DNA of 64,000 bases from Sphingomonas sp. DG1-23 (GCF_030730875.1 NZ_JAVAMA010000013.1:124001-188000); one strand, 5' to 3'. Counted from the first letter of the stretch, positions 54,782 to 63,891 are shown. Notes: generated by a model not told the origin, from the letters alone. Numbers and translations are program-made.

Positions 54782-54805
54782 GGAATGACCGATCGAGACC
54801 CCCGC

Positions 54806-56395
54806 CTAAGGCACGAGGATCGTATCCACCGCCACGTCGAGCGTCTCGGGGAAATCGATCGTGTAGTGCAGGCCGCGGCTCTCCTTGCGGTGGAGCGCCG
54901 AGCGGACGATCAGATCGGCGCTCTCGAGCAGGTTGCGCAATTCGATCAGATCGGCGGTGACGCGGAAATGGCCGTAATAGTCGTTCACTTCGCCGCGCAG
55001 CATCTGGATGCGGTGCTGGGCGCGTTCGAGCCGCTTGGTCGATCGGACGATGCCGACATAATTCCACATGAACCGGCGGATCTCGGTCCAATTCTGCTTG
55101 ATCACCACTTCCTCGTCCGAATCGGTGACCCGGCTCTCGTCCCATGGCCGGATCGGCGGGGGCGGGGCGAGGTCGCCCCAATGGGCGGCGATGTGACTGG
55201 CCACCGCCTCGCCGAACACGAAGCATTCGAGCAGCGAGTTCGAGGCGAGGCGATTGGCGCCGTGCAGCCCCGATTGGCTGACTTCGCCCGCGGCATAGAG
55301 GTTGGGGAGGTCGGTGCGCCCGTCGCGATCGACCACCACGCCGCCGCAGGTATAATGCTGCGCGGGCACCACCGGAATCGGCCCGGTGGTCATGTCGATG
55401 TCGAGATCGATCAGCCGGGCATAGATGGTCGGGAAGTGCTGCTTCACGAACGCCGCGCCCATATGGCTGATGTCGAGATGGACATAATCGAGCCCGAAGC
55501 GCTTGATCTCGGCATCGATCGCGCGGGCGACGATGTCGCGCGGCGCCAGTTCGAGCCTCTTGTCGTAATACGGCATGAAGCGCTTGCCGGTCTGCGGGTT
55601 GATCAATTGCCCGCCCTCGCCGCGCACCGCCTCGGTGATCAGGAAGTTCTTGACCTCGAGATTGTACAGGCAGGTCGGGTGGAACTGCATGAACTCCATG
55701 TTGGAGATCCGGCACCCCGCGCGCCACGCCATCGCGATGCCGTCTCCGGTCGCGCCCTTCGGCGCGGTCGAGAACAGATAGGTTCGCCCCGCGCCGCCGG
55801 TCGCCAGCACCGTCGCATTGGCGGTGAACAATTCGACGCGGTTGGTCGCGCGGTTGAAGGCATAGACGCCCCAGACATTGCCCGCGCCCGAATAGCGTTG
55901 CTCGTGGCGGCTGGTGGCGAGATCGATCACCACCATGTCGGGCACCAGCGTGATGTTGGGGTTTTCGCGCGCCGCCTTGAGCAGGGCCTCCTGCACCGCC
56001 CAGCCGGTGGCGTCGTCGACATGGACGATGCGGCGATGGCTGTGCCCGCCCTCGCGGGTGAGGTGCAGCGAACCCTTGTCGGTGTTGAACGGCACGCCGA
56101 GCCTGGCGAGCCGCTCGATCGCGGCGGGTGCGTTCTCGACCACCATCTCCACGGTGGCGCGGTCGTTGAGCCCCGCGCCGGCGACCATCGTGTCCTCGAC
56201 ATGGTTCTCGAACGTATCGCCGGGCTCGAGCACCGCCGCGATCCCGCCCTGCGCCCATGCGGTCGAGCCTTCGTTGAGCGCGCCCTTGGCGAGCACGGTG
56301 ACCTTGAATCGCGCCGCGAGATTGAGCGCCGCGGTCAGCCCCGCCGCGCCCGAGCCGATGACGAGGATGTCGCTGGTATGAGGATCGCCGGCCAT
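54806..56395 (-). CDS. nadB: L-aspartate oxidase
   Basis: 529 residues from the ATG at 56395. The N-terminal FAD motif is SDILVIGSGAAGLTAALNLA. NEGSTAWAQGGIAAVL, GVPFNTDKGSLHLTREGGHSHRRIVHVDDATG, GGAGRTYLFSTAPKGATGDG and PAQHYTCGGVVVDRDGRTDLPNLYAAGEVSQSGLHGANRLASNSLLE are all L-aspartate oxidase signatures, including the active-site His/Arg set. The enzyme oxidises aspartate to iminoaspartate for quinolinate and NAD synthesis. Its usual partners nadA and nadC are not adjacent. The gene diverges from the esterase, with about 80 bases between starts. Confidence 0.95.
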   Translation of the reverse strand: MAGDPHTSDILVIGSGAAGLTAALNLAARFKVTVLAKGALNEGSTAWAQGGIAAVLEPGDTFENHVEDTMVAGAGLNDRATVEMVVENAPAAIERLARLGVPFNTDKGSLHLTREGGHSHRRIVHVDDATGWAVQEALLKAARENPNITLVPDMVVIDLATSRHEQRYSGAGNVWGVYAFNRATNRVELFTANATVLATGGAGRTYLFSTAPKGATGDGIAMAWRAGCRISNMEFMQFHPTCLYNLEVKNFLITEAVRGEGGQLINPQTGKRFMPYYDKRLELAPRDIVARAIDAEIKRFGLDYVHLDISHMGAAFVKQHFPTIYARLIDLDIDMTTGPIPVVPAQHYTCGGVVVDRDGRTDLPNLYAAGEVSQSGLHGANRLASNSLLECFVFGEAVASHIAAHWGDLAPPPPIRPWDESRVTDSDEEVVIKQNWTEIRRFMWNYVGIVRSTKRLERAQHRIQMLRGEVNDYYGHFRVTADLIELRNLLESADLIVRSALHRKESRGLHYTIDFPETLDVAVDTILVP

Positions 56396-56474
56396 GATGT
56401 TCTGCAGGAGCCTCTTCCGCTGGTTCGGCCTCCGACTAGGCGCTAAGCGGCAGCGCTGGCAAATGGAGAGAGAT

Positions 56475-57368
56475 ATGCGCCGCCAAAGCCTGGGTTTCGC
56501 CGCACTCATGTTCGCAGCCGGCTGGGTGCCCGCCGCCGGGGCCTGCACGCCCGGCGCGCCGGGCGCCACCCGGCGTGTGACGATCGGCGACACCGGCCGT
56601 TCGATGCTGCTCCATGTGCCGGCGAAAGTGCGGGGCAGGGCACCTTTGGTCTTCGTGCTCCATGGCAGTACCGGCGACGGCGCGGGGATCCTCGCCCAGT
56701 CGGGGCTCGAAGCGACCAGCGACCGCCACGGCTTCGTCCTCGCCGCGCCCGATGCCGGCATTGCCGCGGACAAGGGCTATGTCTGGAACATCCCCGGTGT
56801 TCCCACCGTCACCGGCAAGGTGCCGGGGCCGGACGATGCCGACGACGTCGCATATCTCGGCAAAGCGATCGACTGGCTCGCGGCGCAGGGTTGCGTCGAT
56901 CGCCGCCGGGTCTATGCCACCGGCCTGTCGGGCGGCGGCCGGATGTCGTCGTGGCTGGGCTGCGTCGCCGCCGATCGCTTCGCCGCGATCGCCCCCGTGG
57001 TGGGGCTGCGCGCGGGCAATCCCTCGGCGGCCGACCCGCGCTTCCCCGATCCGGCGACCTGCACGCCGTCAAGGCCGATGCCGGTGATCGCCTTCGCCGG
57101 CGGCAAGGACCGGACCAATCCGATCGAAGGTGGCGGCGCCGGCTATTGGCAATATCCGATGCGCGCCGCCGAGGCGCGCTGGGCCGATCTCAACGCCTGT
57201 CGCCGCCCGCTTGCCGGGCGCGTGCTGGAAGGCGGGGTGATCGAGCGCGGCTATGCCGATTGCCGCTCCGGCGCCGGGATCGTCGCGCGCATCACTCCGG
57301 ACGCAGGGCACGTCTGGACCGCGGACAATGACGCGATGTGGCGCTTCTTCGCGCAGCATCGGCGCTGA
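56475..57368 (+). CDS. Exported PHB-depolymerase/feruloyl-esterase-like alpha/beta hydrolase
   Basis: About 297 residues from the ATG at 56475 (GGAGAG upstream; ATG 56463 is an alternative). A signal peptide ends at VPAAGA. The alpha/beta fold has LVFVLHGSTGDG (oxyanion region), the nucleophile elbow GLSGGG in VYATGLSGGGRMSSWLGC, the Asp region VIAFAGGKD and the His in DAGHVWTADND. This is the LpqC/PHB-depolymerase-type esterase family, which includes feruloyl and acetylxylan esterases. Several Cys (CTPGAP, CVDRRR, CVAADR, CTPSRP, CRRPL, CRSG) suggest disulfides after export. Confidence 0.9.
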   Translation: MRRQSLGFAALMFAAGWVPAAGACTPGAPGATRRVTIGDTGRSMLLHVPAKVRGRAPLVFVLHGSTGDGAGILAQSGLEATSDRHGFVLAAPDAGIAADKGYVWNIPGVPTVTGKVPGPDDADDVAYLGKAIDWLAAQGCVDRRRVYATGLSGGGRMSSWLGCVAADRFAAIAPVVGLRAGNPSAADPRFPDPATCTPSRPMPVIAFAGGKDRTNPIEGGGAGYWQYPMRAAEARWADLNACRRPLAGRVLEGGVIERGYADCRSGAGIVARITPDAGHVWTADNDAMWRFFAQHRR

Positions 57369-57399
57369 GGCCGGACTCCCCCGATCGAGGAGTCCGGCC
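57369..57399. terminator. Bidirectional hairpin terminator
   Basis: GGCCGGACTCC / CCCGATCGA / GGAGTCCGGCC, an 11-bp perfect stem between the convergent esterase and aldehyde dehydrogenase genes, followed by a short T run (ATTGTTT). Confidence 0.8.
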
Positions 57400-57413
57400 C
57401 GGCATTGTTTCAG

Positions 57414-58988
57414 TCAGAGCGTCGGCTTGCCGTCGACGCGGCGCGGTATGCCGGCCTCGCCGTCGCGCAGTTCGGCAGGGAGCAAAGCCGCGGGCAGGTC
57501 CTGATACGCGACCGGGCGCAGGAAGCGCTCGATCGCGAGGGTGCCCACCGAGGTGCTGCGCCCGTCCGAGGTCGACGGGAACGGCCCGCCATGGACCTGC
57601 GCGTCGGTCACTTCGACGCCGGTCGGCCAGCCATTGGCGAGGATGCGGCCCGCGAGCCGCTCGAGCACCGGCAGCAGCGCGCGCGCGGTATCGGTGTCCG
57701 ATTCCTCGAGGTGCAGCGTTGCGGTGAGCTGGCCCTCGAGCAAAGTGACGACCTGCTTGAGCTCGTCCATGTCGGCGCAGCGCACCAGCAGCGAGGCGGC
57801 GCCGAACACTTCCTCGGCATGGCTCGGATCGGCAAGGAAGTCGGCGCCGGTCATCGTGAAGAGCGCGCCACGGCCCGAGGTCGGGCCGGCCGGCTCCTGG
57901 CCCTCGGCGACCAGCTTGAGCGCGGGCGCCGAGGCCCAGCGGGCGACGCCGCTGGTATAGGCCTTGTGGATGCCCGGAGTCAGCATGACCTGCGACGGCG
58001 CGCCGCACATCGCCTCCGAAGCCGAGGTCAGGAAGCGGTCGAGGTCGGGGCCTTCGAGCGCGAGGACCAGGCCGGGATTGGTGCAGAACTGGCCCGCGCC
58101 CATCGTCAGCGACGCGACGAAGCCCTTGCCCAGAGCCTCGGCCCGTGCGGCGAGCGCGCCGGGGAGCAGGAAGACCGGGTTGATGCTGCTCATCTCGGCA
58201 TAGACCGGGATCGGCACCGGGCGGTTCTGGGCGAGCTTCATCAGCGCAGTGCCGCCGCCGCGCGAGCCGGTGAAGCCGACGGCCTTGATGCGGGGATCGG
58301 TGACGAGCGCCGAGCCGACCGAATTGCCCGCACCGTTGATCAGCGAGAACACGCCTTCGGGCATGCCGGTCTTGGCGGCAGCGCGGGTGATCGCGCCGGC
58401 GACGAGCTCGGAAGTGCCGGGATGCGCCGAATGGCCCTTGACGATCACGGGACAGCCGGCGGCGAGCGCCGCGGCGGTGTCGCCGCCGGCGACCGAGAAA
58501 GCGAGCGGGAAGTTGCTCGCGCCGAACACGGTGACGGGGCCGAGCGGGACCATGCGCAGCCGCAGGTCGGGCTTGGGGGCGGGGGCGCGATCCGGAATGG
58601 CATGGTCGATGCGCGCGCGGAGATAGTCGCCGAGCCGCAATTCCCTGGCGAACAGGCGGAGCTGGCCGGCGGTGCGGCCGCGCTCGCCGGTCAGCCGCGC
58701 CTGGGGCAGGCCGCTTTCCTGCATCGCGCGCTCGACCAGCTCGTCACCCAGCGCCTCGATCTCGTCGGCGATCGCCTCGAGGAATTTGGCGCGGTCCTCG
58801 CGGGGCAGATTGGCATAGACCGGAAAGGCGGCCTCGGCGGCGGCGGCGGCGGCTTCGACATCGTCGGTGGTGGCGACGCTGAAGCTCGGCTCGATCTCGG
58901 CACCGGTCGCCGCGGCGACTGCCTTGAAGCCCGGGCCGTCGCGCGCCACGCGCTTCGATGCGACAAACAATTCCCCGGTCAGCGCCAT
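57414..58988 (-). CDS. Aldehyde dehydrogenase, 2,5-dioxovalerate/ketoglutarate-semialdehyde type
   Basis: About 524 residues from the ATG at 58988 (CGGAGAG upstream). ALDH motifs are FGASNFPLAFSVAGGDTAAALAAGCPVIVKGHSAHPGTS, the NAD(P)-site GFTGSRGGGTALMK, a Glu in PVYAEMSSINPVFLLPGAL, and the catalytic Cys in GAGQFCTNPGLVLAL. The GHSAHPG and GQFCTNPG variants are typical of the NADP-dependent alpha-ketoglutaric semialdehyde dehydrogenases at the end of non-phosphorylating pentose and hexuronate pathways. The adjacent FCD-type GntR regulator supports a role in sugar-acid breakdown. Other pathway genes are not in the window. Confidence 0.9.
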   Translation of the reverse strand: MALTGELFVASKRVARDGPGFKAVAAATGAEIEPSFSVATTDDVEAAAAAAEAAFPVYANLPREDRAKFLEAIADEIEALGDELVERAMQESGLPQARLTGERGRTAGQLRLFARELRLGDYLRARIDHAIPDRAPAPKPDLRLRMVPLGPVTVFGASNFPLAFSVAGGDTAAALAAGCPVIVKGHSAHPGTSELVAGAITRAAAKTGMPEGVFSLINGAGNSVGSALVTDPRIKAVGFTGSRGGGTALMKLAQNRPVPIPVYAEMSSINPVFLLPGALAARAEALGKGFVASLTMGAGQFCTNPGLVLALEGPDLDRFLTSASEAMCGAPSQVMLTPGIHKAYTSGVARWASAPALKLVAEGQEPAGPTSGRGALFTMTGADFLADPSHAEEVFGAASLLVRCADMDELKQVVTLLEGQLTATLHLEESDTDTARALLPVLERLAGRILANGWPTGVEVTDAQVHGGPFPSTSDGRSTSVGTLAIERFLRPVAYQDLPAALLPAELRDGEAGIPRRVDGKPTL

Positions 58989-59021
58989 GCAAACTCTCCG
59001 ATGCGACAAAATGAAGTTAGC

Positions 59022-59037
59022 GGTAACAATGTATACC
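59022..59037. promoter_or_regulatory. Candidate operator between aldehyde dehydrogenase and its GntR regulator
   Basis: GGTAACAATGTATACC has outer arms GGTA and TACC in dyad symmetry, in an AT-rich spot about 35 bases upstream of the dehydrogenase start and downstream of the regulator gene on the same strand. FCD/FadR-type GntR proteins bind short dyads of this kind. The match is suggestive only. Confidence 0.35.
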
Positions 59038-59078
59038 GAAGGATTTAAGCATCGCGGCGCTCCGGTGCAACCCGCGCC

Positions 59079-59873
59079 TCAGCAGCAAATCGCGATCGGC
59101 GCATGCGCGGCGCCCGGATCGCGCGCCTCCATCGTGTCGGTGAGACCGCGCTGGACCAGCCGGGCCATCGCATCGTGCGCACCCTCGGCATCCTGCGCCT
59201 CGATCGCCTCGAACACGGCGAGGTGGACCGGAAGCGCATCGTGCGGCGCGGGCAGGCGGTGCTGCTTGAACGCGGTGGTGATCGCGATCGCCGCGGCGAC
59301 TCCGCTGGTCAGCGAGACGATGAAGTCGTTCGCCGAGGCTTCGAGCAGAGCCGAGTGGAATTCCTCGTCGCAGCGCCGGCCGATCTCGGTGGCGAAGCCG
59401 TGCTGCGCCACGCCGTCGAGCCCCGCCTTCATCCGGGCGAGTTGCTCGGGGGTGCGGCGGATCGCCGCGAGCCGGGCGGCATCGGGCTCGACGATCCGGC
59501 GCAGTTCGAACAGATTGGCGATCAGCCCTTCGTCGGGCTCGCCGACGAAGATCCAGCCGAGCACGTCGGGATCGAGCAGATGCCATTCCTTGCGGGGCGA
59601 AACCTGCGTGCCGATCTTGGGCCGCGAATTGACGAGGCCTTTGGCGGCGAGGATGCGGATCGCCTCGCGATAGGCCGTTCGCGAAACGTTGAACTGGCCG
59701 CTCGCGGCGATTTCGCCCTCGAGAATCTCGCCGGGTTTGAGCACGCCCGAGACGATGCGGATGCCCAGTTCGCGCGCCACCGTGCCGTGCAGCCGCAGCG
59801 AACGCGGCCGCGGCGGGCGACGTCGCACGCGCTTGGGCTTTTCCGGCTTCGGCTTGGGCTGGGGGCTGGCCAT
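59079..59873 (-). CDS. FadR/GntR family transcriptional regulator with FCD domain
   Basis: 264 residues. A basic, proline-rich N-terminal tail (KPKPEKPKRVRRRPPRPR) precedes the winged helix (ARELGIRIVSGVLKPGEILEGEIAASGQFNVSRTAYREAIRILAAKGLV), which ends in RPKIGTQVSPRKEWHLLDPDVLGW. The FCD ligand domain follows, with helices containing ELRRIVEPDAARLAA, DEEFHSALLEASAND and HLAVFEAIEAQDAEGA; the Asp/His metal-type ligands are conserved. Relatives respond to sugar acids or related carboxylates. It precedes the aldehyde dehydrogenase on the same strand, about 90 bases away, and likely controls it. Confidence 0.92.
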   Translation of the reverse strand: MASPQPKPKPEKPKRVRRRPPRPRSLRLHGTVARELGIRIVSGVLKPGEILEGEIAASGQFNVSRTAYREAIRILAAKGLVNSRPKIGTQVSPRKEWHLLDPDVLGWIFVGEPDEGLIANLFELRRIVEPDAARLAAIRRTPEQLARMKAGLDGVAQHGFATEIGRRCDEEFHSALLEASANDFIVSLTSGVAAAIAITTAFKQHRLPAPHDALPVHLAVFEAIEAQDAEGAHDAMARLVQRGLTDTMEARDPGAAHAPIAICC

Positions 59874-60231
59874 CGGCTCCTGGCTGACATGTGGCGGCCG
59901 GGATCAACCGGCGACCGGGTGCGCTCTCTAGCTTCATTTCCGCGTCACATAAAGACCATCGGCGAGACCGGGCGATGTGCCGGCACGCGCGGCAAGATGA
60001 AGCCGCCGTGGCGGAACAACACGAGCAGATTACTGCACGTATCTGCAGGATATCGGAATGAAACATCCGCAACGAACGAAAATTACAAAAGCGCTTTCAA
60101 GGTAAAATATCGCTGTTAACGTGTCGGTTGCGAGTCGCCGGGATTGTCGAATCCCGTTTGGGGTTCGTCGGTCCCGATTTGGGGGCGACGGTGGCTCGCG
60201 CCGAGGGCAGTCGCTCCCAACAGGGGAGTTA
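59874..60231. other. Divergent intergenic region, 358 bases
   Basis: No gene is seen. The middle (about 60040-60125) is notably AT-rich for this genome, with TTACAAAAGCGCTTTCAAGG and AAAATATCGCTGTTAAC, and probably holds the autotransporter promoter. The strong RBS AGGGGAG is at its right end. Confidence 0.6.
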
Positions 60232-63200
60232 ATGACTATGGCTTCGACACCGGCTCGCACGGCGCTTCGGCGCGTGCTCCACGGAACTGCCGCGCTCGGC
60301 GCGATTACATTGGCTGCGCAAGCATATGCGCAGGAACGGCCCAGCGGGGTCATAAACTCCCCCGACATCATCATCCGCAACGATCTCAATCCGAACACAC
60401 TGCCGCCGACCGGGGTCCTCGATCCGGTCGACATCACCGGCGTCGGGCAAGTGACGGTGGATCAGGGCGGCGGCTTTGTCGGCCTGTGCACCGGTACGCT
60501 GATCAACCCGCGGACCGTGATCTTCGCGGCGCACTGCGTCAACGACGCGGCGGCCGACAGCTATGGCAAGGCGACCGGCGGCACCGCGATCAGCGTCGGC
60601 TTCAAGATGAACAATTTGCCTGCGATCCAGCAATGGCTCGGCGCGGGCAATTACGCGACCAACACTGCCAATGCGCTCTACAATGTCGAGCAGGTCTGGT
60701 ACGACCAGCGCTCGCTGGCGCCGAGCGCCGACCAGTTCCTCGAAGGCGATATCGCACTGGCGACACTCGACGCGCCGGCCACCGGTATCCCGACCTGGAC
60801 GATGCTGTTCTCGCCGCTGACCGAAGAGACCCATGCGGTGATCACCGGCTATGGCAATCGCGGCACGAGTGCGACCGGTGAGGCCGGGATCGATTTCCGC
60901 CGCCGCGTCGCCGAGAACATGGTCTCGGTGCTCGGCTCGCTCGACGACCGCGACGACTGGCTGTTCGGCCCGGCGCCGGCAAGCAATCCGCAGAGCCTCT
61001 ACATGCTCGATTTCGACAGCCCGGCGGGACAGGCGGCATACAATCCTGCCGCCGGCAACTATGATTTCGATCTCTTCGATGGCGGCGCGCTGCCCCGCGA
61101 AGGCACCACGGGCGGCGGCGATTCGGGCGGACCGCTGATCGCCGATCAGGCCTTCAACAAGCCGGTGGTGATCGGAGTGCTTTCGGGCGGCTCGCGTTTC
61201 TTCGCCAACCAGAAATTCTCGACCTACGGCACCCATAGCTTCTATCAGCCGCTGTTCCTGTTCTGGGACGCGATCGTCGCCAACAACAGCTATGTCTATG
61301 CCAGCGCCAAAGCGGGCGTCGCCGATTGGGACGATGCCAGCCACTGGGTGCAGGACATGGATCCGAACTACGCGATCACGGTCAACGGCCAGCTGGTCAA
61401 CGGTCTGCCCGACACGCCGGCGCTCGGCGTGAGCGGCAGCACGGTCAAGTTCGGTTCGGTCTGCTTCCTCGACGATTGCACCGATCTTGCCGACGATCCC
61501 GAGGCGACGCCGTTCCCGACCGGCAACGGCACGCCGATCTACATCGTCGGCGGCCCGGGTTCGACCAACTTCGTTCCCAACAACGTCGTCGCCAACCCGA
61601 CTCTGGGCGTAAAGGCGCGCTATTACGACGTGACGCTGGCTTCCAACGGCATCACCAGCCTCGGCAGCAATCGTACGATCGACCGGCTGACGGTAAATGG
61701 CGCGCATCTGCTCGACGTGCGCGGCACCGGCCAGCTCAACGTGCTGACCGACTTCACCCAATGGTCGGGCTGGACCAATGTCGACGGCTTGCTGCGCTCG
61801 CGCGAGGCGCTGATCGCCACCGGCACGCTCAGCGGCAATGGGACGATCGACCCGACCTATCTGACCGTGGGCAACGCCACGGTGTCGCCCGGCGCGATGA
61901 TCGCGGGCGCGCTGACGGTGAAGGGCGATCTGGTCCTGTCCTCGGCGGCGACGCTGGCGATCGATCTCGGCCAGTCGCAATGGGACCAGCTCATCGTCCA
62001 GGGCGACACGCTCAACACCGGCATCGCCGCGCTCGGCGGCACCGTGGCGTTCACCCGCGGACTGATGTCGAGCGCGCCGCGCGACGGCCAGAGCTTCGTC
62101 TTCCTGACCGCGACCGGCGGGGTCAACGGCACCTTCGCCAATGTGACGGCGAGCAGCCTCGGCCTGCTCCAGCCGCAGCTGACCTATGCCGCCAATTCGG
62201 TGACGGTGAAGCTGCAGGCCGGCTCGATGGCCGCTTTCCTCGGCAAGAAAAGCGGCACCGCAGGCGTGTTCGCCAGCGCCCTCGATTCGCTCCGTGCCAA
62301 GAACTACACCAACCTCTACAACCTCTATGGTGCAGTCGATCTGATGGCGCCCGAGCAGATGGCATCGACGCTGCGCGGGCTCAATCCGGCGATCATGGGC
62401 GAGTCGCGCGCGCTCCAGCAACGTCAGTCGACGGTGATGCTCAATGCGGTGACCGATCGCCTGTCGATGCTCGGCACCGGACGGACGGCCGGTCAGCTGA
62501 GCATCGTCGGCACGCCCGACGCGCTGGGCGGGCTGACCAGCATGGATCGCGGCGAAACCGCGGCGCGGTCGAGCACGGTGCGCGCATTGCTGCCGAGCAC
62601 GACGAGCATCGGCAATCTGCCGGAGAAGGTCTCGGGGTTCATTTCGGGCGGCTTCGCCAATGGCGGCGCGGGCTATGGCGCGCGTGGCCAAATGAACGGC
62701 CAGCAGAGCTGGTATGTCGGCATGGGCCTCGAGATGGAAGTGGCGGACTATACCACGTTCGGCACTGCGGTGGGCTTCTCGGAGGGCAATAGCCGTCCGG
62801 GTGGTGGCGACGAGGCGGATACCCGCGTCTCGCAGATCACCGTCTACGGGTCGCATCGGCTCGGCGGCGGCGCCTATCTCGCCGGGCTCGGCATGGCCGA
62901 GCAGACCCGCACCGGGCTGCGTCGCGAGGCGAGCACGGGCGATCTGGCGTATCGGCTTGCCGGCAGCGCAAACATCAGCCGCTATGCCGCGCGCGCCGAA
63001 GCGGGTGTCAATCTGCCGGTCGCGCAGTCGCTCACCGTCACACCGCGCGTGTCGTTCGGCTATTCGTCCTTCGCCTATACGCCGTTCCGCGAAGGCGGCG
63101 GCGAGCTGGCGCTGCAGGTCGATCGGATGAGCGCTTCGACCTTCGACGGTCGGGCGGGCGTGCAGTTTGCCGGATCGGCGAAGATGGGCAGCTGGACCCT

Positions 63201-63456
63201 GGTTCCGCAAATGACCGCGGATTATGTCCAGACCTTGGCCGGCGATCGCGGATCGATGCTGGTGCGCTTCGCGGCGGCGCCCGATGCGGCGATGCTGCTC
63301 CCGCTGATGAACGGCGATGCCGGCTATGGCGAAGTCCGCGGCGGCTTCCGCCTCGTCAACGGTCCGGTCGAGTTCGGCGCCGGAGTCGAGCGCCGGATCG
63401 GCCGTGCGCTCTATCGCGACGATCGTGCGGTCGTCGACGCGCGGTTCCGCTTCTGA
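60232..63456 (+). CDS. Autotransporter with N-terminal trypsin-like (S1) serine protease domain
   Basis: About 1074 residues from the ATG at 60232 (AGGGGAG upstream; ATG 60238 also possible). A signal peptide ends at AAQAYAQ. The trypsin-fold domain at about 50-350 has His in VIFAAHCVND, Asp in LEGDIALATLDAP and Ser in TGGGDSGGPLIADQ, so the triad is complete. A beta-helix-type passenger follows (GNGTIDPTYLTVGNATVSPG, LTVKGDLVLSSAATLAIDLG), then an outer-membrane autotransporter barrel of about 270 residues ending in the aromatic terminus VDARFRF. It is secreted by the type V route. Whether the protease is released or stays at the surface is unknown. Confidence 0.92.
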   Translation: MTMASTPARTALRRVLHGTAALGAITLAAQAYAQERPSGVINSPDIIIRNDLNPNTLPPTGVLDPVDITGVGQVTVDQGGGFVGLCTGTLINPRTVIFAAHCVNDAAADSYGKATGGTAISVGFKMNNLPAIQQWLGAGNYATNTANALYNVEQVWYDQRSLAPSADQFLEGDIALATLDAPATGIPTWTMLFSPLTEETHAVITGYGNRGTSATGEAGIDFRRRVAENMVSVLGSLDDRDDWLFGPAPASNPQSLYMLDFDSPAGQAAYNPAAGNYDFDLFDGGALPREGTTGGGDSGGPLIADQAFNKPVVIGVLSGGSRFFANQKFSTYGTHSFYQPLFLFWDAIVANNSYVYASAKAGVADWDDASHWVQDMDPNYAITVNGQLVNGLPDTPALGVSGSTVKFGSVCFLDDCTDLADDPEATPFPTGNGTPIYIVGGPGSTNFVPNNVVANPTLGVKARYYDVTLASNGITSLGSNRTIDRLTVNGAHLLDVRGTGQLNVLTDFTQWSGWTNVDGLLRSREALIATGTLSGNGTIDPTYLTVGNATVSPGAMIAGALTVKGDLVLSSAATLAIDLGQSQWDQLIVQGDTLNTGIAALGGTVAFTRGLMSSAPRDGQSFVFLTATGGVNGTFANVTASSLGLLQPQLTYAANSVTVKLQAGSMAAFLGKKSGTAGVFASALDSLRAKNYTNLYNLYGAVDLMAPEQMASTLRGLNPAIMGESRALQQRQSTVMLNAVTDRLSMLGTGRTAGQLSIVGTPDALGGLTSMDRGETAARSSTVRALLPSTTSIGNLPEKVSGFISGGFANGGAGYGARGQMNGQQSWYVGMGLEMEVADYTTFGTAVGFSEGNSRPGGGDEADTRVSQITVYGSHRLGGGAYLAGLGMAEQTRTGLRREASTGDLAYRLAGSANISRYAARAEAGVNLPVAQSLTVTPRVSFGYSSFAYTPFREGGGELALQVDRMSASTFDGRAGVQFAGSAKMGSWTLVPQMTADYVQTLAGDRGSMLVRFAAAPDAAMLLPLMNGDAGYGEVRGGFRLVNGPVEFGAGVERRIGRALYRDDRAVVDARFRF

Positions 63457-63465
63457 GCCGCAAGG

Positions 63466-63493
63466 CACGGCGCCGGGTGATCCCGGCGCCGTG
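63466..63493. terminator. Hairpin between autotransporter and truncated haemoglobin genes
   Basis: CACGGCGCCGGG / TGAT / CCCGGCGCCGTG, a 12-bp perfect GC stem between convergent genes. It has only a short T-containing tail. Confidence 0.8.
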
Positions 63494-63498
63494 TCACT

Positions 63499-63891
63499 CT
63501 AGCCGCTGAGGCCCAGCGCGCGGTTTCGATAGAAATCCACGCCCAGCATCAGGCTTTCGGCGATCCTCGCGGCCTTTTCCTGCATCGCAGCGGCGGCATC
63601 GACGGGCAGGAGCGCGTCGGTCGTCTCGCGCCACAGCATCAGCCAGCGTTCGAACGCGGCGGGGGTCATGTCGGTCGCATGCCGCGCATGGGCCACCATC
63701 GGCTGCCCCTTGTACCTTCCGGTGGTGAGCATCACCGAAGACCAGAAGGCCCGCAGCGTCACGAGATGGCCGGGCCAGTCGTGGATCGCATTATTGAAGA
63801 TCGGCCCCAGCACATCGTCCATGCGGACGCGGGCGTAAAAGGCGTCTACCACCCGGTTGAGATCTTCTTCGGTGAGCGCGGGCGGAGTCAT
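63499..63891 (-). CDS. Group III truncated haemoglobin
   Basis: About 130 residues from the ATG at 63891. LTEEDLNRVVDAFYARVRMDDVLGPIFNNAI is the helix A-B-E start, HDWPGHLVTLRAFWSSVMLTTGRYKGQPM is typical of group III, and the proximal-His region AHARHATDMTPAAFERWLMLWRETT follows. Such globins bind oxygen or NO in the cytoplasm and have been linked to nitrosative stress or low-oxygen life; the biochemical role here is unknown. The frame is open upstream to 63987, but the ATG with GGGCGGA-type context fits the family length. No neighbouring gene remains in the window. Confidence 0.9.
   Translation of the reverse strand: MTPPALTEEDLNRVVDAFYARVRMDDVLGPIFNNAIHDWPGHLVTLRAFWSSVMLTTGRYKGQPMVAHARHATDMTPAAFERWLMLWRETTDALLPVDAAAAMQEKAARIAESLMLGVDFYRNRALGLSG

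Larger units (their letters stand above)
54395..54805. other. Gene-free interval of about 410 bases carrying palindromes
   Basis: Between the serine hydrolase start and the nadB stop I see no convincing gene. It holds a hairpin at 54563-54588 (CCCCCTCCCTG/CTTG/CAGGGAGGGGG), a GC palindrome GCGCGCGTCTGCGCGC just after it, and the family A unit at 54756-54781. The promoter of the hydrolase must lie in the first 100 bases, upstream of its start. Confidence 0.7.

Noticed and set aside
58989-59078. Second SOS or other known operator between the GntR gene and the dehydrogenase
   Set aside because: No GTTC-N7-GTTC or similar match; only the weak dyad at 59022-59037 was kept.
60229-63468. Open frame of 1079 codons on the minus strand opposite the autotransporter
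   Set aside because: Antisense shadow; the autotransporter has signal peptide, catalytic triad and barrel on the + strand.
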